The notes beneath the pieces are model-generated. The model saw only the letters and a list, made by a program, of their open reading frames with translations, made no database searches and was not told the origin of the DNA. This document shows, one piece after another, positions 23,390-34,260 of a stretch of 64,000 nucleotides of DNA. The stretch spans positions 35,898,104-35,962,103 of the forward strand of contig CM070725.1 of NCBI GenBank assembly GCA_036346275.1, given 5' to 3'. A program made the position numbers and the translations under genes. This DNA comes from Otatea glauca. Taxonomy: Eukaryota; Streptophyta; Magnoliopsida; Poales; Poaceae. How positions within the stretch are numbered: the stretch's first letter is position 1; each line of letters begins with the position of its first letter.

Positions 23390-24797
23390 TAACATGTACA
23401 TCAGTTCCACAGGTCGTGTCCTAATACCCTATGCAATGAACACCAACGACCATTGCCACTGGTCGCACCAAGATTTTTGGAACCAGATTGGTCATCCTGT
23501 CGACCAACTGACTTCTTCCAAGGTGCTTTTCAGTAGGAAGGTAGTTGGCGCTTATCCTTTTAAAATAGCCAAGTTCGCGCTTATCCTTTTAAAACAGTAG
23601 GAAGGTAGTTGGCCATTACCTTTTCGTCACCTCCAGTAGCCTGGATGGCGGTAGTATAAACCTGCAAGAATTCTGACAGATTCTGAGTTCCATCAAAACT
23701 CTTGAAAGATCCTGGCTTGAATTTTTCAGGCCAGGTTATGTCTCTGAGCCCAGGGGAGAAAGTTTTACATCTTGTATATAGACCAAAACGTAATTGTATG
23801 TTAAGAGCTTGGTCCATATTTTCAGGAGAACGAGGTCTTCGCCGACCACGATTAGAAATTTCACCTGGGGTTAGGCGTTCAAAGACGCTTCTCCATTGTG
23901 GACCTCCTCATTGCTGGTGACTAACGCCTTACTAGCGCCGACTAGACGAGGATCCCTCCACACGGGATTCAGTCTGAGATCTAGTAGACATAGACCTTAT
24001 TTGCACTTCATTAGCATATTCTTGCAGATCAGCATCAATAGATTGAATGACAGTTGCATTCAGTACATCTTCCCCCTCCGTTGGATGATTAAGAATAGCA
24101 TTTGATAAAATGTGAATTTTCTCAACAAGTGTTGTTTGCTGCGAGCTACTTTGAGCAAAGTTAGAGTTTATTACCACCACTTGTGAAGGTGGTGGCAAAC
24201 AAATGTATTTCGATGAGGTTACCCTCCAAAGACCTGAAATCTTTGTGAGGTCCATGGCTGATTCTAGAAATATAATCGTTTAGCCTCATCAGTAGACTTT
24301 TATTTCTCTACCATACGCCACTCATATTCACTCAGCGGTTTTTTCGTCAGTTTCTTGAGCTTCAAGTTCTTCATGTTCCGACTGTTGCCCATCTATTTCA
24401 CCGGTGACAGCGCAAGCGTGAAAATCCGAGTAAACAGAGGGTGTTAACCCTCCATCTTCATCTACTGAAGGTGTGTAGTCTAAACCTTGGAGATGATCTT
24501 CCGAGGCTGAATTATTCAGAAGGTTATTACTACCTTTTGACACATTTCATTGTCAATTTCCATAGAACATGCCTCATGGATATCATCCTCTGAATTTACT
24601 AAAGGAGTATTGAGAACTTTACCTTTTGGAATGTTAGATGATTGTTCTTCTGCCTCAACCTCTGCCTCGATCTATGCCAACTCCGCTTCTGAAATATATT
24701 CAGAGTAGAAATCACACTTACACTCCTCCTCTGTTGGCTCGTCATCAGCAGTAAGATGGGCATAATCGACGAGGTCAAACCAATTCTCTTCATCCAT
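23390..24797 (-). pseudogene. gag: Gag (Grande-like element)
   Basis: A plausible start is the ATG at 24797 (MDEENWFDLVDYAHL), giving a very acidic N-terminus that is split by stops (24328-24793). The frame 23932-24255 follows, with a helical region and a Ser/Arg-rich end. The Gag core is at 23581-23817: WPEKFKPGSFKSFDGTQNLS, then EFLQVYTTAIQATGGDEKVM, characteristic of Tat Gag. The core is interrupted at 23540-23610 by a small tandem duplication of GCGCTTATCCTTTTAAAA, which throws the frame. The zinc-binding end (WCSLHRVLGHDLW, about 23420-23460) is degenerate. Confidence 0.75.
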
Positions 24798-24832
24798 TGT
24801 AGAGAATTTCTTGATTTTGATGTCCGGAGGCT

Positions 24833-24847
24833 CTCCTTCTAGCGCCA
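24833..24847 (-). promoter_or_regulatory. Primer binding site of the Grande-like element
   Basis: The minus strand reads TGGCGCTAGAAGGAG two bases inside the LTR end. The TGGCGC start is typical of Tat-lineage elements, which do not use the Met tRNA site seen in the other elements here. I cannot name the tRNA with certainty. Confidence 0.6.
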
Positions 24848-24849
24848 GT

Positions 24850-25438
24850 TGTCCATGTCCAAGACCTTGGGTCCCTTAATCGAACTTACAGAAATATAAA
24901 TTGTGAGACCCTAGATATCAAAATGGAGACAATGGGGAATACTTCTTTATTAGCTAAGCGGCTATGACAGAATATATGAGTTACAGGGTGAACTAAGTGA
25001 TTACAAAGTGTTAATCACAGGTTACAAGATGTTGATTGTAATTGCGAGATGTGTATTGCCAGATTAGGATTGAGATAAGATGCCTTCAATAGCGTGGATT
25101 GGCCCCCTATTTATCCTTGATGAAGAGGCAGTAGTTGACTTTCAGAAGGGGTATCGTGTAACGAGGAGACGCCTTCTCGCCAAATGGTGTCTTCTCACAA
25201 AAGGGTGCCTTTTCTAGTGATAACTTCCGAGTTGGTACATATACCTATCAGATAACTGTCCGCACGGAGATATGTACAGGGAAAACCGCTTATCCCCACC
25301 AGTTTGCTGGTCGGGGTGACCATTTCACTGATCGAAGACGACTAGTGTGAAGCTAGGTTTTGACCATCTGGTCGGAGATCTAACCGTTTGAATAGGGATG
25401 GGCTTTGTTTTAATGTATTATAGGCCTTATATTTCACA
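24850..25438 (-). repeat. 5' LTR of the Grande-like element (589 bp)
   Basis: On the minus strand it opens TGTGAAATATAAGGCC at 25438 and closes GGACATGGACA at 24850, next to the primer site. A TATA-like GATAAATAG lies on the minus strand at about 25107-25115, behind a GC-poor U3. No second copy is visible in the window. The base pairs outside (25439-25443, CGCCA) would be one copy of the target duplication, but the partner is lost. Confidence 0.7.
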
Positions 25439-25511
25439 CGCCATTACTAGCGCATAGCCACAAATTATTATAGATTGCCTAAATGAAAAAACAGAGTTTT
25501 AATCCTTGTCA
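25439..25511. other. Unassigned 73-bp segment
   Basis: It lies between the Grande-like LTR and the first recognisable base of copia C gag. It does not match copia gag at the place where the sequence should continue, and I see no LTR end, TIR or frame in it. It may be the remnant of a further deletion or insertion junction. Confidence 0.4.
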
Positions 25512-25561
25512 GTAAACATCGACGGTCACCCAAATCTCGTGTGCAGATCGTAAGTGGAAGA
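25512..25561 (-). pseudogene. gag: Copia C gag, left fragment
   Basis: GTCACCCAAATCTCGTG and its surroundings match the copia A gag at 49764-49785, which encodes EIWVTLNAYHEG. The fragment is interrupted exactly by solo LTR E, with the duplicated target GAAGA at 25557-25561, and resumes at 59083. Only about 50 bases remain on this side. Confidence 0.75.
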
Positions 25562-25881
25562 TGTAACATCCTGAAAAATGAGTAATAATAATAAATTAAA
25601 TAATATATTTTAAGAAATTTTAATTTGTTTTTCTCTGGATTTTTTTGAATTTTCTATGAATTTTCTTGACTTCCTTTGATTATTGCTTGTAAGGAAAATT
25701 CTTTTTCCTAATCAATCAACCATTACTTAAGCAATAAGAAAAGATTTGTGAAACAAAAAATAAGACAAATTACTGCAAAAAATCATGAAGCTATCCATAA
25801 CTCAAAATATAATTTTTAAAACTATGACCAAATATTAAATGATGAAAAGAAAGGTAATTAATGAAACAAGACTAGTAATAG
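25562..25881 (+). repeat. Solo LTR E, left part
   Basis: It starts TGTAACATCCTGAAAAAT, like the U3 end of the element 1 LTR. It is preceded by GAAGA, which is repeated after the other end of the LTR at 59078-59082. It is split by copia A (25882-55115). The 320 bases are AT-rich with no frame. Confidence 0.9.
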
Positions 25882-26832
25882 TGAAAGACCGAGATGTCGA
25901 TCAGAGGGGGGTGAATGATCCCAAATTAAAATATGTTCTCTAAGAAAGATCATAAATGCAGATTTTCACCCAAAGAAACCAAGCCAAAACCCTTAGATAT
26001 CAAATGGAAACGAAAGGGTCAATTTTCACAAAAATCAGCATCAACCTCAATAAAGATTCGTAAGCATGTAGAAGGAGAGGAGGCAAATCCAAATTGCGTA
26101 AATATAAATTGCAAGAAAGTAAATGCGGAATTTAAATTGCGTAATTTAAATGCGTAATGTAAATGCGTAAAGGAAATGAAACATAAATATAAATGAAGAA
26201 CATTTCATTTCTGGAAGGAGAGGTTACAAAGCCTCACATTCATGTGGGCAAATCTCAAAGGAGCATCAAAAACGTCAAAACCTTCTTGAGGGGAGGCTGC
26301 CCCTCCACCCCTATTTATACAACTCTTGGGCCACCTACCACCCTTGGATGAGCCTCTAAACCCTAGAGCATTCATCAAGGGCTAGGATTAACCCACTCAA
26401 CCAGCCATGCAAGGGCTAACCCAAAACACACCACACACATGAGTTTTCTTGCACGGTTTTTAAAGCAAGCTACACTTATCCACTACTCTATCTTCCAGAA
26501 CTGTAACCCAACAGCTCTCCTTGATCCAAGTAGTGATAAGCTAACTTCACTGATCTCTTGTCTCTTGGGACTGCACCGACTTTATCTCCGGTCATCTTCC
26601 GACGAACAGCCGGCCAACTTGAACCTCCGGTCATCCCATGCCTAGTTCCAGCCTCCCTTCGCCTCACCATGACCACCAAATGAAATCCTACATCCACAAA
26701 TACAAGAAGACCCTTCTTAGTTCCACCATGAACCCAGCGCATCAATTCTATCACGAATTTGGGTTAGCACAGACCAAAACGGACCAAAACACTTCAACCA
26801 AGTGAAACATTATGTTTTTAATACAACAGTAA

Positions 26833-27216
26833 TCTTCTCAATTTTTAATGATTTTTTATGTTGCTAAGATGAAAAACTTTTCAACATGCAAAAGTTGTGT
26901 TTCGAAATTTTCTACAACTTTCATGTAGAACACATAATTGTTTGAGCACGGGAAGACCTTCAAAAAGGCATATTACTGCACGCTGTTAAAATTGGTCCGT
27001 CGTAAACGTGAGATTCTCTATTAACATTCCCGATTTTCTATGATTTGTTCTGTTGCTCAAATGAAAAACTTGTCAACATAAAAACGTTGCTTTTCGAAAT
27101 TGTCTACAACTTTCATGTAGAACACATAATTTTTTGAGTACGGTAAGACCTTCAAAAAGGTATATTACTGCACGCTGTTAAAATTCGTCCGTCATAAACG
27201 AGAAACTCACTGCGAT
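26833..27216. repeat. Tandem duplication of about 192 bp in the copia A 3' LTR
   Basis: Two adjacent copies share TTGCT...ATGAAAAACTT (26861 and 27053), CTACAACTTTCATGTAGAA, ACCTTCAAAAAGG and TACTGCACGCTGTTAAAATT. The copies start at about 26833 and 27025. The same duplication is present in the 5' LTR (about 54430-54810), so it predates insertion. Confidence 0.8.
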
Positions 27217-27385
27217 TTGGTCCGTCATACACATGAAAACCACCGCAATTTGGTCCGTCATACACATGAAACTCACGCGACATTTGGTCCGTCATACACG
27301 TGAAGCTCACTGAGATTTGGTCCATCATACACATGAAACTCACGCGACATTTGGTCCGTCATACATGCGAAAAATCAGTCCGGCG
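27215..27385. repeat. U3 tandem array, 33/34-bp units, copia A 3' LTR
   Basis: ATTTGGTCC recurs at 27215, 27248, 27282, 27315 and 27349, each followed by GTCATACAC (CATCATACAC in one) and alternating ...CTCACGCGAC or ...CTCACTGAG endings. Two 33/34 units therefore form a 67-bp higher-order repeat. The position close to the U3 start suggests promoter-upstream elements; that is inference. Confidence 0.85.
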
Positions 27386-27519
27386 CAAATGGGAAACTCT
27401 CTGTTTCCCTCTTCCAACTTGAAATCTATTTTAAATCCAAACTCAAATCTAAGCTATCCTAGATCACATAAAGTCAAATACTCATCATAAACATAGATGG
27501 ACCTCCACATGGTCCTTCA

Positions 27520-27530
27520 TTCTCCCCCTT
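27520..27530 (-). promoter_or_regulatory. Polypurine tract of copia A
   Basis: The minus strand reads AAGGGGGAGAA directly before the 3' LTR start TGAAGGACC. It primes plus-strand DNA synthesis. Copia B has the same tract at 61951-61961. Confidence 0.9.
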
Positions 27531-29372
27531 GATGTGTATATTGACAAACCACTCAAAAGGCATAAATTTGAGTTTGAGTAAGAGAAGAAGAAAGCAGTTT
27601 GATTTCAAAACCATACATGGTCCAAAGAGAATAGATTGAGAACATGACCAAGTTGGTAAGACATATTTTAGAGCTAAATCAAGGAGAGAGCAAGTTTTCC
27701 ACAAAAAGCTCTAAAATCCAATCATAAGTGCCAAATGTGATTATGTGATTATGATCCATAAGAATTAGCAAAATTTTACAAAGATCATAAGAACCAAATA
27801 AGCTTTCACATTTTTAATGATGCCTTTTTTACGTTTTCTCCCCCTTTTGGCAATATAGGCATCAAAATGGAATTTTCTCCCCCTTTTTATGTATGCATGA
27901 AATGGAACCTAAGGGAGCTTTAAAGATTATCCAATTGATCGTAATGATAGGATATGACACCAAGCTTATCAATCTCAGATTATGACTAAACTAAGATATG
28001 TTCAAGAGCAAATAACAAATTTTGCTCATAAGCTAAGTTTTGAAAATGTGTCATTTTTTTTGGCAAGATTTGACAAGTGCAAAACTTAGCAAAGTTTCAA
28101 AGCTAGAAGCAAAACCACTCAAGAATCAAATGAAAAACCTAGAGTTTAACCTACTCAACACTTTGGGGAATTTTGAAGTGCATATAAGGTCCTTCGAGCT
28201 CATTTTTCAATTTATGCAAATTTTCTTTAAGACTTTGAAAAACATAGCGGGGTGAAAATATTTGACATTATTTGCATTCTTTACCCACTTATGTTTTTGA
28301 TATTTGCATTTTTCTTTATTGATTGACTCAAGCCATTTTCGATCATCTCAAGAGTAACTCTTAAGAGAATGATCTTGGTCATACACAATATATTCTAAGT
28401 TCATCCCAAATGCAATGGGAAGCAGTCTCGTGAATATAAAGTGTTGAGATCAATTTTGCACAAAAGAGTCAAAAAAAAATTTAATTTTAATTTAGCACAT
28501 ATGAGCAATTTTGAAGGACTCAAATATGGACAAGCAAATTTCACCCAAGTTGCTATAGGGACTCTAGAGAAATCCAAAATTTCACAATTCATGGTAAAAA
28601 CCCCTAGAGAAGAAACTTAGTAAGTAAAAGCAACATGTTTCATCAAGTTTTCATTTAAAGCTTTCAAGTTTTTCAGATTTTAATTAACCTTAGCTTGATA
28701 AATGAACCTGGACATATCTAAACTAGTGATTTTCTTCAAAAGATATAGCATGATGTATTTCATGAAGATTGAGTCAATTGCATAATAGACAAAGCTCATA
28801 AAATAGAAAATGCAGTCTAAATGCAATGCATGAATAGATTCCCAAACTCACCCTCAACAAATGAATCAATTTTAAGCTCAAATCTGGTTAAAGTTGAGTT
28901 ATTATCAAGATTAGGAATAAAGAAAACCCAAATGAACTCAATAACAACGAGAAAAACAGAATGAGGAGAAGAAGTCGAGAAAACTGCAAACTTGGTGGCT
29001 ATTGAGCATAGAAAAGATAGAAGAGATTCACTACGGCTCAGACTCGCTCGTATCTTCCCCGGTGACTGGCATAGGGAAGCTGACTCTAGATCCCAACTAA
29101 GGAGTACACACAGACCCTGTCTACCCAGGAGGCCCAATACCTGCTAGACTTATAAGACTGTGAGGGAACTCAACCTAGAAAGAAGAGAGAATAGCTAATT
29201 ACGCATGATAGCAACCTAAAGTACAAGATAAGAGGTCCATGCAGGGCATGCCAGAAGTCTAAGTGAGTGAACTCAACTCAAGAAAATAAACCCAAGATCA
29301 CCCAGAAGAAACACAACGAAGAGAAAAACTTGAAGAGAATATATTATACATAATATACAAACCAGCTCCCCC
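27531..29372 (-). other. Non-coding tail of copia A between pol and 3' LTR
   Basis: This stretch of about 1.84 kb has no sustained frame or recognisable protein. It is AT-rich, with CTCCCCCTTTTGGCAATAT near 27839 and a GC-richer end near 29040-29130. Copia B has the same tail, of essentially equal length, at 61962-63804, so it is a conserved part of this family. Some sireviruses carry an envelope-like ORF here; no such protein can be read in this copy. Confidence 0.75.
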
Positions 29373-29568
29373 TCATGATAGGCTGTAAGGGCTCACGACT
29401 CCAAGCTCACTCCTCAAGGCAACAAATCTGGAGCTATCCAAAGGCTTGGTAAAGATATCAGCTAATTGAAGATTACTCTCTACGAACTGAAGTATGATAT
29501 CACCCTTCTTCACATGGTCTCTAAGGAAGTGATATCTAATATCAATGTGCTTGGTTCGGGAATGCTGC
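29373..29568 (-). pseudogene. pol: Copia A RNase H, C-terminal end
   Basis: The frame gives QHSRTKHIDIRYHFLRDHV, then LADIFTKPLDSSRF and a stop: the invariant end of Ty1/copia pol. Its upstream part is at 44278-44600, on the far side of LTR F. Allowing for one 5-bp target copy, the two halves fall in the same frame. The copia B equivalent is at 63805-64000. Confidence 0.9.
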
Positions 29569-30398
29569 TGTAACATCCCAAAATTTGAGTTTTGGAATGT
29601 TTGAATTCAAAAATAAACCATTTGCATTTTCTTGAATTACTTCCAGCTTAATTTGAATTTTTCTGTATTTTTGGGGATTTTTCTGAATTTATTTGATATT
29701 TATTTGAATTTATTTGATTTTATTCGAATTTTTGGATATTTCTTAAATCGGAAAATGATTTTATTTTCAAAAAGCCTCTCGGGCCGAATCTCTCCGGCCC
29801 ACTTCTTTTCCGCGCCGCCTCGGCCCAGTCGCCTCGCCTACTGCTCGCCAAATTGCGTCGCCGGCCAGCTCCACCTCGCGGCCCAGGCGGCCGCGCGCGT
29901 GCACGGCCGTCCGATGCGCGACGCGTGGATTCGACGCGATGCGGCCACGTCGCCGCGCCTGCGAACCCTAGCCGCCGCCGTATCCAAGTCCGCGTCGGCG
30001 CTGTCTTGGAGTTCGTGCCCCGCACGCCTCCCGAGGGCTATAAATGCAGCGCTGCGCCCCGCCCGAGGTCCGCCGTTTTCCGCCGCACCTATCGCCCCAT
30101 CTTGCGTCGCCCAAGATCTCGCCGACCGTCGCTGCGACCTCGCCAAAGTTCCTCGCCGTGCCGAGACCTTCCGCCGCAGTGTTCTTCGCCGCCGGTGCGT
30201 CTCCGCCGCAGCCGTTGGTCTCTTCGCCTTCCCCGCGTCATCCTCTCCCCGGTTCGCCTTGTCCCAGGTCCGATCCGCCGCGTCTTCGCCGTTGGCCTCG
30301 TCTTCTTCCCCGCCTCTGGTAAGCCTCGCGCCGCCGCTCGCCGCTGTCTGCTTCACTTGGTCCTGGCCGTCGGATTCCGCGCTGGCGCTCTGGATTGC
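29569..30398 (+). repeat. Solo LTR F, left part
   Basis: It starts TGTAACATCCCAAAATTTGA, the same start as the D LTRs. A TATA element CTATAAATGC lies at 30038-30047. It is split by element D at 30399 and resumes at 42212. The long GC-rich open frames on both strands here (29632-30521) are U3/R sequence: they overlap one another and run through the LTR ends, so they are not genes. Total LTR length without D is about 2.89 kb. Confidence 0.88.
30038..30047 (+). promoter_or_regulatory. TATA box of LTR F
   Basis: CTATAAATGC follows a C/G-rich block and precedes a pyrimidine-rich leader (CCGCC repeats from about 30060). This is the usual arrangement of the R start in these LTRs. Confidence 0.65.
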
Positions 30399-33300
30399 TG
30401 TAAGGACCCGAATCCACTGATTCGAACCCACTGTGCTTACCGCACTAGTCCCAGGATCAACGCTAGTGCACACAGCTTAACATTGGTACATATCACATCA
30501 TACACAACGATAATAGAATAATAGTTCATTTATTGATATAGCTAAATGTATGATCTTATGACCAACTTACATTATTAAGCCACGCAGGCAAGACCAAAAT
30601 ATAACTAATGATTAAGCGGCGGAAAATAGAAACGTAGATTGCTCATCGCCACCACAGTGCAACCGACAAGGCTCGGACCCTAATGACTCATGTCTTCCTG
30701 GACTTCATCTTCCAAAACAGGTGTAGATTCTTCAACTGTTGATTATTGTTGTTTGGCAAGGGTGAGTACTTAAGCACTCAACAAGTTGTGCACAGAATGC
30801 AATTCTATGTATCTATATGTAAGGCTTATTCCAATGGATAGGCTATCATGGCTATTTTGCAATAAGCAGCATTTATGAACAAATACAGTAAATAGATTGT
30901 AAAGAATGTAAAACAAATAGCAATAGTAAATAACTTCAGTATTTCTCAAGTAAACCAAGTTTCCAATCCTAAGTCAAATTTCATCTTCTATATGACATTA
31001 CGCCATCCCAACCAAGTTGTCCAATTAATTAAGCTAACCCTTAACTGTAATTCCCGAGCATTGCTCAATACCGCGAGCACGGCTATCCGAATAGTTTCAC
31101 ACTCTGCAGAGGTTATGCACTTTACCCACGTGAAACAACCAAACACCACCAAGGCAAGTGATTATAACAAAGCCTTTACAAAGCTCTGGCTTAACCGGAT
31201 ACTACCCGCTAAGGTTTCAACGCTGGTGGGTCTGAAAACCATAACCAGGGCCCCCCTCTTGCGCCATGTGAATTACACCATAACTCGGGAACTCACACCA
31301 ACCACGATAGTACCAAAATTAAGACATTGCAAATTACTCAGCTAGGCTGGCCCATACCAGACATGTGGTTGCATGATTGACTCAGGTCAAAGGCTTGCAA
31401 GGTTAAGTCCTTAGTGTGATCAAGGCAAGACATCCACATACCCTCTGCCCATCGGGCTCACCTTGGCCTCCTCGCCCCTTGCCACTTGCCCCAATCTAAG
31501 TTATTATCACCCAGTTGATTACCAAGCACCACGTGCCATCAACAATTCAACATCGTTGCGTGACATGACTCGCCACAACAACTCAATCTCATCGTGATTC
31601 CACATGACACACAAGTTGATAACATTGTTCCATATTCCATTAATCAAGATTAATTATCAATGATTCGACACATGTGATGACGTGTACGACTAAGCAACTA
31701 ATACGAACTAATCCTCCAATGTTGATCATAATTACTAATCAACTATATTAAACCAATCTAGGGTGACAATGGATCATGGCATACAATGACAAGGTGGGGT
31801 ATAGATCAATCTGGTACATTAGCTAAGCCCAATCTAACTTGAAACAATTGTATATTTGAAATATATGCAATAGGATAAAACAAATATAGCAATTTTATAA
31901 ACATGGGTTCAACATGATCAAAGCACAACTTGCCTTGGAATAGGTCCTGATCTGGTTCTAGAACTTGCTCTTGAGTTGCTGGATCTTCCTCCGAAGCGTC
32001 GCACAATTCAACGTCTACGCGTACCGAAGGAGAAAAGCAAATAAATACCAAAACAAAGAGCAACTGAACTCCAAAAATCAAATAAAATTCACCATTAAAT
32101 AGATCTCAATTTTACAAATTTTTAGAAACTAGAATCACTCAAATCCGAGTTACGGTGCAAAAGATATAGCCTTTTGAAGTTTAAAATAAATACTGAAAAT
32201 ACAGAAATTAGAAATTCGAAATTAACAGATTTATTTTTATACTGAAAAACAGATTATTGCGTCATCATGACGTCCACGTCAAGTCCAGCCTGGTGCCCGA
32301 CCAATCAAAAGTCGCCACGTGTCTTGGCGTATGGATCGAGTCCACGACGCAGTGTGAGTCCACGCGCACCGGTCCATGCCGCCTCGGTACCCATACCCGA
32401 CACGCGTCACGATCTGATCGGTCTCCCGCACGGCTCGATCTGATCCGAGGAAAACGAATCGGACAGCTATGATCTAACTGACACGCGCCCCTCATCCAAT
32501 GGCTTACCCCAGATCCGACGGTCACGAATCCACCCGAAGCTCGCGGCGAAGCGACGGCGAGAAGGTCCACCGTAGATGAAGAAGAAGCCTCGGCGACGGC
32601 GTTCCGACGTGTCCCCGACGTGAAGAAGTGGCGCAGTCGACGCGGCACGGTACGGTGAACTCATATCTGCGGTCCAAGCGGCGGAAAACGGCGGATCGGC
32701 GACGTCCTCGGCCAAAACCCGCGGCGGTTCCACGCTTAAACTCCGGTGAGCTCGCGGCTGCGTCCTACGGCTGATCTCGCGAAACCTCTCCGACCAAAAG
32801 ATGCGGCGCTCAACTGCGAACCTCGAGGTGCTACCCCCCTATTTAAAGCCTCGGCGTCCGCGCTCCACACGGCGAAAGAAGTCCGACGTCGATACGGCGG
32901 CAGATTCCGAGTTCGGAACGAAGACGACAACCGACGGCGCGACACGTGTCCCGATCCAACGGTCAAACGCGAGTGAACACGCGGTCTACGCTGGACCGTT
33001 GGATCACACGCGAACGGCCAAGATCTAGGGTTTCGCCTCGCAGGGGGTTTACGGCCGGACTGGGCGCGTCGGCGAGTTAATCGCAAGACGATCTTTGGGC
33101 TCGCCCAACACTGTTCACAAGACTTTTTAAAAGATTTCTCATTTAAAATAATTACAGAAATTCATTTTATTTGTTTTAGGCAATAAAATAATCATGAAAA
33201 ATCCAAGAAAATTCTCAAAAATACTTTGAGACATTCTGGACTTAAATAAAATATTTTTGGAAAAACTTTATTTTAACTTTGCACAGATTTAAATAAGTTT

Positions 33301-33432
33301 GAATAAAAGGCAATAAACTTGAAATAAGAATTAATTCAAATAAATCCAGAAAAATCCAAATAAAATCCAGAAAATCATAAATGCACTTTTAGGCAATAAA
33401 ATAATATTTAAGCAAAATTTTGGGATGTTACA
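30399..33432 (-). repeat. 3' LTR of element D (3034 bp)
   Basis: On the minus strand it opens TGTAACATCCCAAAATTTTG at 33432 and ends CGGGTCCTTACA at 30399. A TATA-like TTTAAATAG is on the minus strand at 32840-32848. It has no gene. The plus-strand frame of 117 codons at 30992-31345 also occurs in the other LTR, simply because the LTRs are near-identical. Confidence 0.95.
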
Positions 33433-33446
33433 AACCTCCCCCCCTT
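33433..33446 (-). promoter_or_regulatory. Polypurine tract of element D
   Basis: The minus strand reads AAGGGGGGGAGGTT immediately before the 3' LTR start. This all-purine tract fixes the inner boundary of the 3' LTR. Confidence 0.93.
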
Positions 33447-33449
33447 AAC

Positions 33450-34260
33450 AGAATCTCAACCCGAGATTCAGGGCTAGCTAAAGAAAAGGTTCGGGAATTC
33501 AGACTTCAAATCTTCTTCTCGCTCCCAAGTGGCTTCATTTTCGGAATGATTGCTCCACTGAACTCTGCAAAAGCGAATAGACTGGTTTCTGGTCTTGCGC
33601 TCCATAACATCCAAAATTCGATCGTTGCTCTTTGTAAGTCAAATCTTCTTGCACTCTATTGCATCCAACGGGTTTGCTCTGTGGCACTCGAGACACTTCT
33701 TAAGCTGCGACACATGGAATACATCATGCACTCTCGCCAAGGATCGAGGCAATTCTAATCGATAAGCTACCTCTCTCGACGGCTCGTAATCTTGAACGGA
33801 CCAACATATCTTGGTGCAAGCTTCCCTTTAACGTGAAATCTTTTAACGCCCTTAAGAGGGGTAACTCTGAGATACACATGATCTTCTGGTTCAAAACTCA
33901 AATCTCGATGACGGTTATCTGCGTAACTCTTCTGTCTTGACTGTGCTATCTTCAACCTCTCTCTGATCATTGCGACTTGACTTTCAGCCTCTTCGAGAAT
34001 ATCTGGCCCAAAAACCAAACGTTCTCCTGTTTCGTTCCAATTTAATGGAGTACGACAAGCACGTCCATACAACGCCTCAAATGGTGACATCTGAAGGCTA
34101 GCTTGATAACTATTATTGTAATTGAATTCCGCATATGGCAAACACTTATCCCACGACGTAGTATAAGCCAAAGCACAAGCTCTTAACATATCCTCTAAAA
34201 TCTGATTTACTCTTTCGGTCTGACCATCTGTTTGTGGGTGATATGTCAGATCAAATTTAG
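33450..34260 (-). pseudogene. pol: Integrase C-terminus with chromodomain (element D)
   Basis: The frame 33767-34189 carries on from the third catalytic residue (TDGQTERVNQIL, about 34210-34245): a helix with CLPYAEFNYNNSY and SPFEALYGRACRTPL, then HVYLRVTPLKGVKRF. A further shift near 33770 leads to EVAYRLELP, then VHDVFHVSQLKKC. A chromodomain lies at about 33480-33640: RILDVMERKT, VQWSNHSENEATWER and EFPNLF. A chromodomain can steer integration to marked chromatin and defines chromoviruses. A stop precedes it at about 33645 (after ECKKI). Catalytic Glu is present but out of frame with the rest of the core. Confidence 0.85.

Larger units (their letters stand above)
13621..25438 (-). mobile_element. 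Grande-like (Tat lineage) Ty3/gypsy element, missing its 3' LTR
   Basis: Reading right to left on the minus strand: a 589-bp 5' LTR (25438-24850), a primer site, gag, protease, RT, a gypsy RNase H, a second archaeal-type RNase H, and integrase ending near 19164. Beyond integrase an unrelated intron-containing gene runs on the plus strand (13621-18740). Two tandem RNase H domains mark the Tat lineage. A short LTR plus an antisense extra gene after pol is the layout I know from Grande of maize relatives. No left LTR is found, because the unit ends in a truncated LTR of another family near 13620. Later insertions are the solo LTR at 13878-16860 and the MITE at 19358-19527. Confidence 0.75.
25882..27519 (-). 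repeat. 3' LTR of copia A (1638 bp, internally deleted)
   Basis: On the minus strand it opens TGAAGGACCATGTGGAGG at 27519, directly after the polypurine tract, and ends GATCTCGGTCTTTCA. A TATA element (minus strand GTATAAATAG) lies at 26311-26320. Relative to the 5' LTR it lacks about 485 bases that are present at 50257-50741. The U3 part contains two sets of tandem repeats, listed separately. No gene: the frame at 27152-27343 is translation of the tandem repeats. Confidence 0.9.

Noticed and set aside
27152..27343. Repeat-containing minus frame; also considered as a CRISPR-like array
   Set aside because: It is a direct head-to-tail tandem array in a retrotransposon U3, with no spacers of unique sequence, in a plant genome.
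29632..30521. Long overlapping GC-rich open frames on both strands (up to 262 codons)
   Set aside because: They lie in the GC-rich U3/R part of LTR F, overlap in several frames, have low-complexity Arg/Ser/Pro content, and one runs across the LTR F/element D junction. They are composition effects, not a gene.
30992..31345. 117-codon plus-strand frame that recurs almost unchanged at 39797-40150
   Set aside because: The match is only because both lie at the same place in the two near-identical LTRs of element D. It has no domain and is antisense to the LTR's transcription.
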